From an uncultured Sphingomonadales bacterium (GTDB lineage: Bacteria > Pseudomonadota > Alphaproteobacteria > Sphingomonadales > Sphingomonadaceae), in the NCBI GenBank assembly GCA_903834285.1, contig CAILIO010000405.1:1-43697 (forward strand): a stretch of 43,697 nt of DNA, given 5' to 3'. The position numbers were made by a program, and so were the translations under genes. Under the pieces are notes generated by a model. It was given only the letters and a program-made list of their open reading frames with translations. It did not search any database and was not told the DNA's origin. Positions within the stretch are counted from its first letter, which is position 1. Each line of letters starts with the position of its first letter. This document shows positions 42,591 through 43,697 of the stretch, piece by piece.

Positions 42591-43697
42591 ATGCGGACCC
42601 TTCTGGCTGGATTTGCGGCGGTTCTCCTGCTTGGCACGGTAGCACCTGCTGCGCTTGCCGCGCCGCACGTGCGGCCCGCGTCTCCGGCCTTGCCCGATAC
42701 TTTCCGCAATGCGCCTGCACGGGCCAATGCCGTGCCGCTGACCGAGGGTTGGTGGAAGAACTTCGGCGATCCCGTGCTGGACCGCTTGGTGGCGACAGCG
42801 CTCGCCGGCAATCTCGATATCGCGGCGGCGGGAGTGCGGCTGGAGCAGGCGGCGGCGGGCGTGAAGGCTGCCAGGGGCGCGCTGCTCCCGCAGGCTTCGC
42901 TCGATGGCTCCGCGGCGGTGAAGCGGCAATCGCTCGAGGATGTGCAGGGCCGTGCGTTCTCGCGCTTTCCCGGGTTCCAGCGGACGGTCGAGCAATATGG
43001 CCTTAATGGCGCTGCCTCGTGGGAGCTCGATCTGTTCGGGCGGCTTTCAGCGGGGGCGCGCGCGGCGCGGGCTGAGGCGGGGGCGGCAGATGCGGGGCTT
43101 GCTGGCGCAAGGCTGACGATCGCGGCGGAAGTGGTGAACGCATATATCGATGTGCGTGCGATCGCGGCGCGGCTGGCGGTGGCGAAGGCCCGCGTCGAGG
43201 CGGTGCGCGATACGGACCAACTGCTGCGCCAGCGGGCGGAGCGCGGCGTGGCGGCACTGACCGAGACCGACCGCAGCGGTGCCGAACTCGCTGGGGCGGC
43301 TCAGGCGGTTCCCGCACTGGAAACGGCGCTGGAGGTCGAGCGCAACAGGCTTGATGTGTTGATGGGCCGCGCACCCGGGCAGGCGGCGGCAGAGCTTGGC
43401 GTCGGTACCATCCCGGCGGTGCGCGCGCCTGCTGTGCCTGATGGCCCGGCCTCGCTCTTGGCGCGGCGGCCCGATGTGGTGGCGGCGGAGCAGCTCGTGG
43501 CGGCCAGCGACGCGCGCGTCGCCGAGGCGATTGCGGCGCGCTATCCGCGTTTCACGATTTCAGGCTTTGCCGGGTTCCTCGCGACGGGGATGAGCAACCT
43601 GTTTACCGGCGGGGCCGTGCAGACGGGGGCCAGCGGCGGGCTCAGCGTGCCGCTGTTCACCGGCGGGCGGCTGCGGGCGCAGCAATCGGCGGCAGAA
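42591..43697 (+). CDS. NodT-family RND outer-membrane efflux factor (cut by window end)
   Basis: The first 369 residues of an outer-membrane factor; the reading frame stays open to the last base. A signal peptide (MRTLLAGFAAVLLLGTVAPAA..., cut near residue 22) is followed by WWKNFGDPVLDRLVATAL, the NodT/OprM opening, then coiled helices such as LEQAAAGVKAARGALLPQ and a beta-strand segment with WELDLFGRL. The second repeat starts with RRPDVVAAEQLVAASDARV. It should form the TolC-like trimer that completes the divergent RND pump. There is no lipid-attachment Cys in the signal region. AAGGA is eight bases upstream of the ATG. Confidence 0.92.
   Translation, partial: MRTLLAGFAAVLLLGTVAPAALAAPHVRPASPALPDTFRNAPARANAVPLTEGWWKNFGDPVLDRLVATALAGNLDIAAAGVRLEQAAAGVKAARGALLPQASLDGSAAVKRQSLEDVQGRAFSRFPGFQRTVEQYGLNGAASWELDLFGRLSAGARAARAEAGAADAGLAGARLTIAAEVVNAYIDVRAIAARLAVAKARVEAVRDTDQLLRQRAERGVAALTETDRSGAELAGAAQAVPALETALEVERNRLDVLMGRAPGQAAAELGVGTIPAVRAPAVPDGPASLLARRPDVVAAEQLVAASDARVAEAIAARYPRFTISGFAGFLATGMSNLFTGGAVQTGASGGLSVPLFTGGRLRAQQSAAE

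Overview
The window is 43.7 kb of gene-dense, GC-rich DNA from an alphaproteobacterium, most likely a member of Sphingomonadales (Novosphingobium/Sphingobium-like). The assignment rests on several things: a ChpT phosphotransferase of the CtrA cell-cycle pathway, an RpoH placed just after an RluD-type pseudouridine synthase, a class A RNase P RNA, a TorF-type porin, and strong G/C bias at third codon positions. I read 43 protein genes, including one pseudogene and one cut by the window edge, plus tRNA-Leu(UAG) and rnpB. No rRNA, CRISPR array, prophage or insertion sequence is visible. No gene-free stretch exceeds 300 bases.

Layout. 0-6 kb: a short-chain dehydrogenase, LysE and VIT-type transporters, an L,D-transpeptidase, a transglutaminase, a retropepsin-like protease and a DUF418 membrane protein. 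6-10.2 kb: an orphan ParA ATPase, a small protein with a ribbon-helix-helix-like C-terminus and a SPOR/TPR lipoprotein read rightward. A second SPOR protein, with Sel1-like repeats, reads leftward from the same intergenic region. 10.2-12.5 kb: pyrB with a catalytically dead dihydroorotase homologue (pyrC'). 12.6-21.4 kb: sppA, tRNA-Leu, trigger factor, a lineage-specific Lys/Pro-rich protein, a secreted amidase, clpP and clpX. 21.4-26.8 kb: exported superoxide dismutase, fasciclin protein, CDF metal exporter, rnpB, cell-wall amidase, chpT, a JAMM protease and an acetyltransferase. 27-33 kb: an SDR broken by one stop codon, its divergent LysR regulator, rluD, rpoH, and an SDR/HxlR divergent pair. 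32.4-37.6 kb: outer-membrane protein, mtgA, a small monooxygenase, a metallophosphatase, TorF porin, SIMPL protein and glyoxalase I. 37.7 kb to the end: a tripartite RND efflux system with its TetR regulator and a divergent outer-membrane factor cut by the window edge.

How they work together. Several genes serve the envelope and cell cycle: L,D-transpeptidase, MtgA, AmiD-like amidase, two SPOR proteins and ChpT. Trigger factor, ClpXP, SppA and RpoH form a protein quality-control group. The least explained part is the SPOR / ParA / RHH / SPOR cluster. Its divergent control region carries four copies of the heptamer CCGTGCA. It looks like a chromosomal, partition-like module tied to septal peptidoglycan, and I know of no described function for it.
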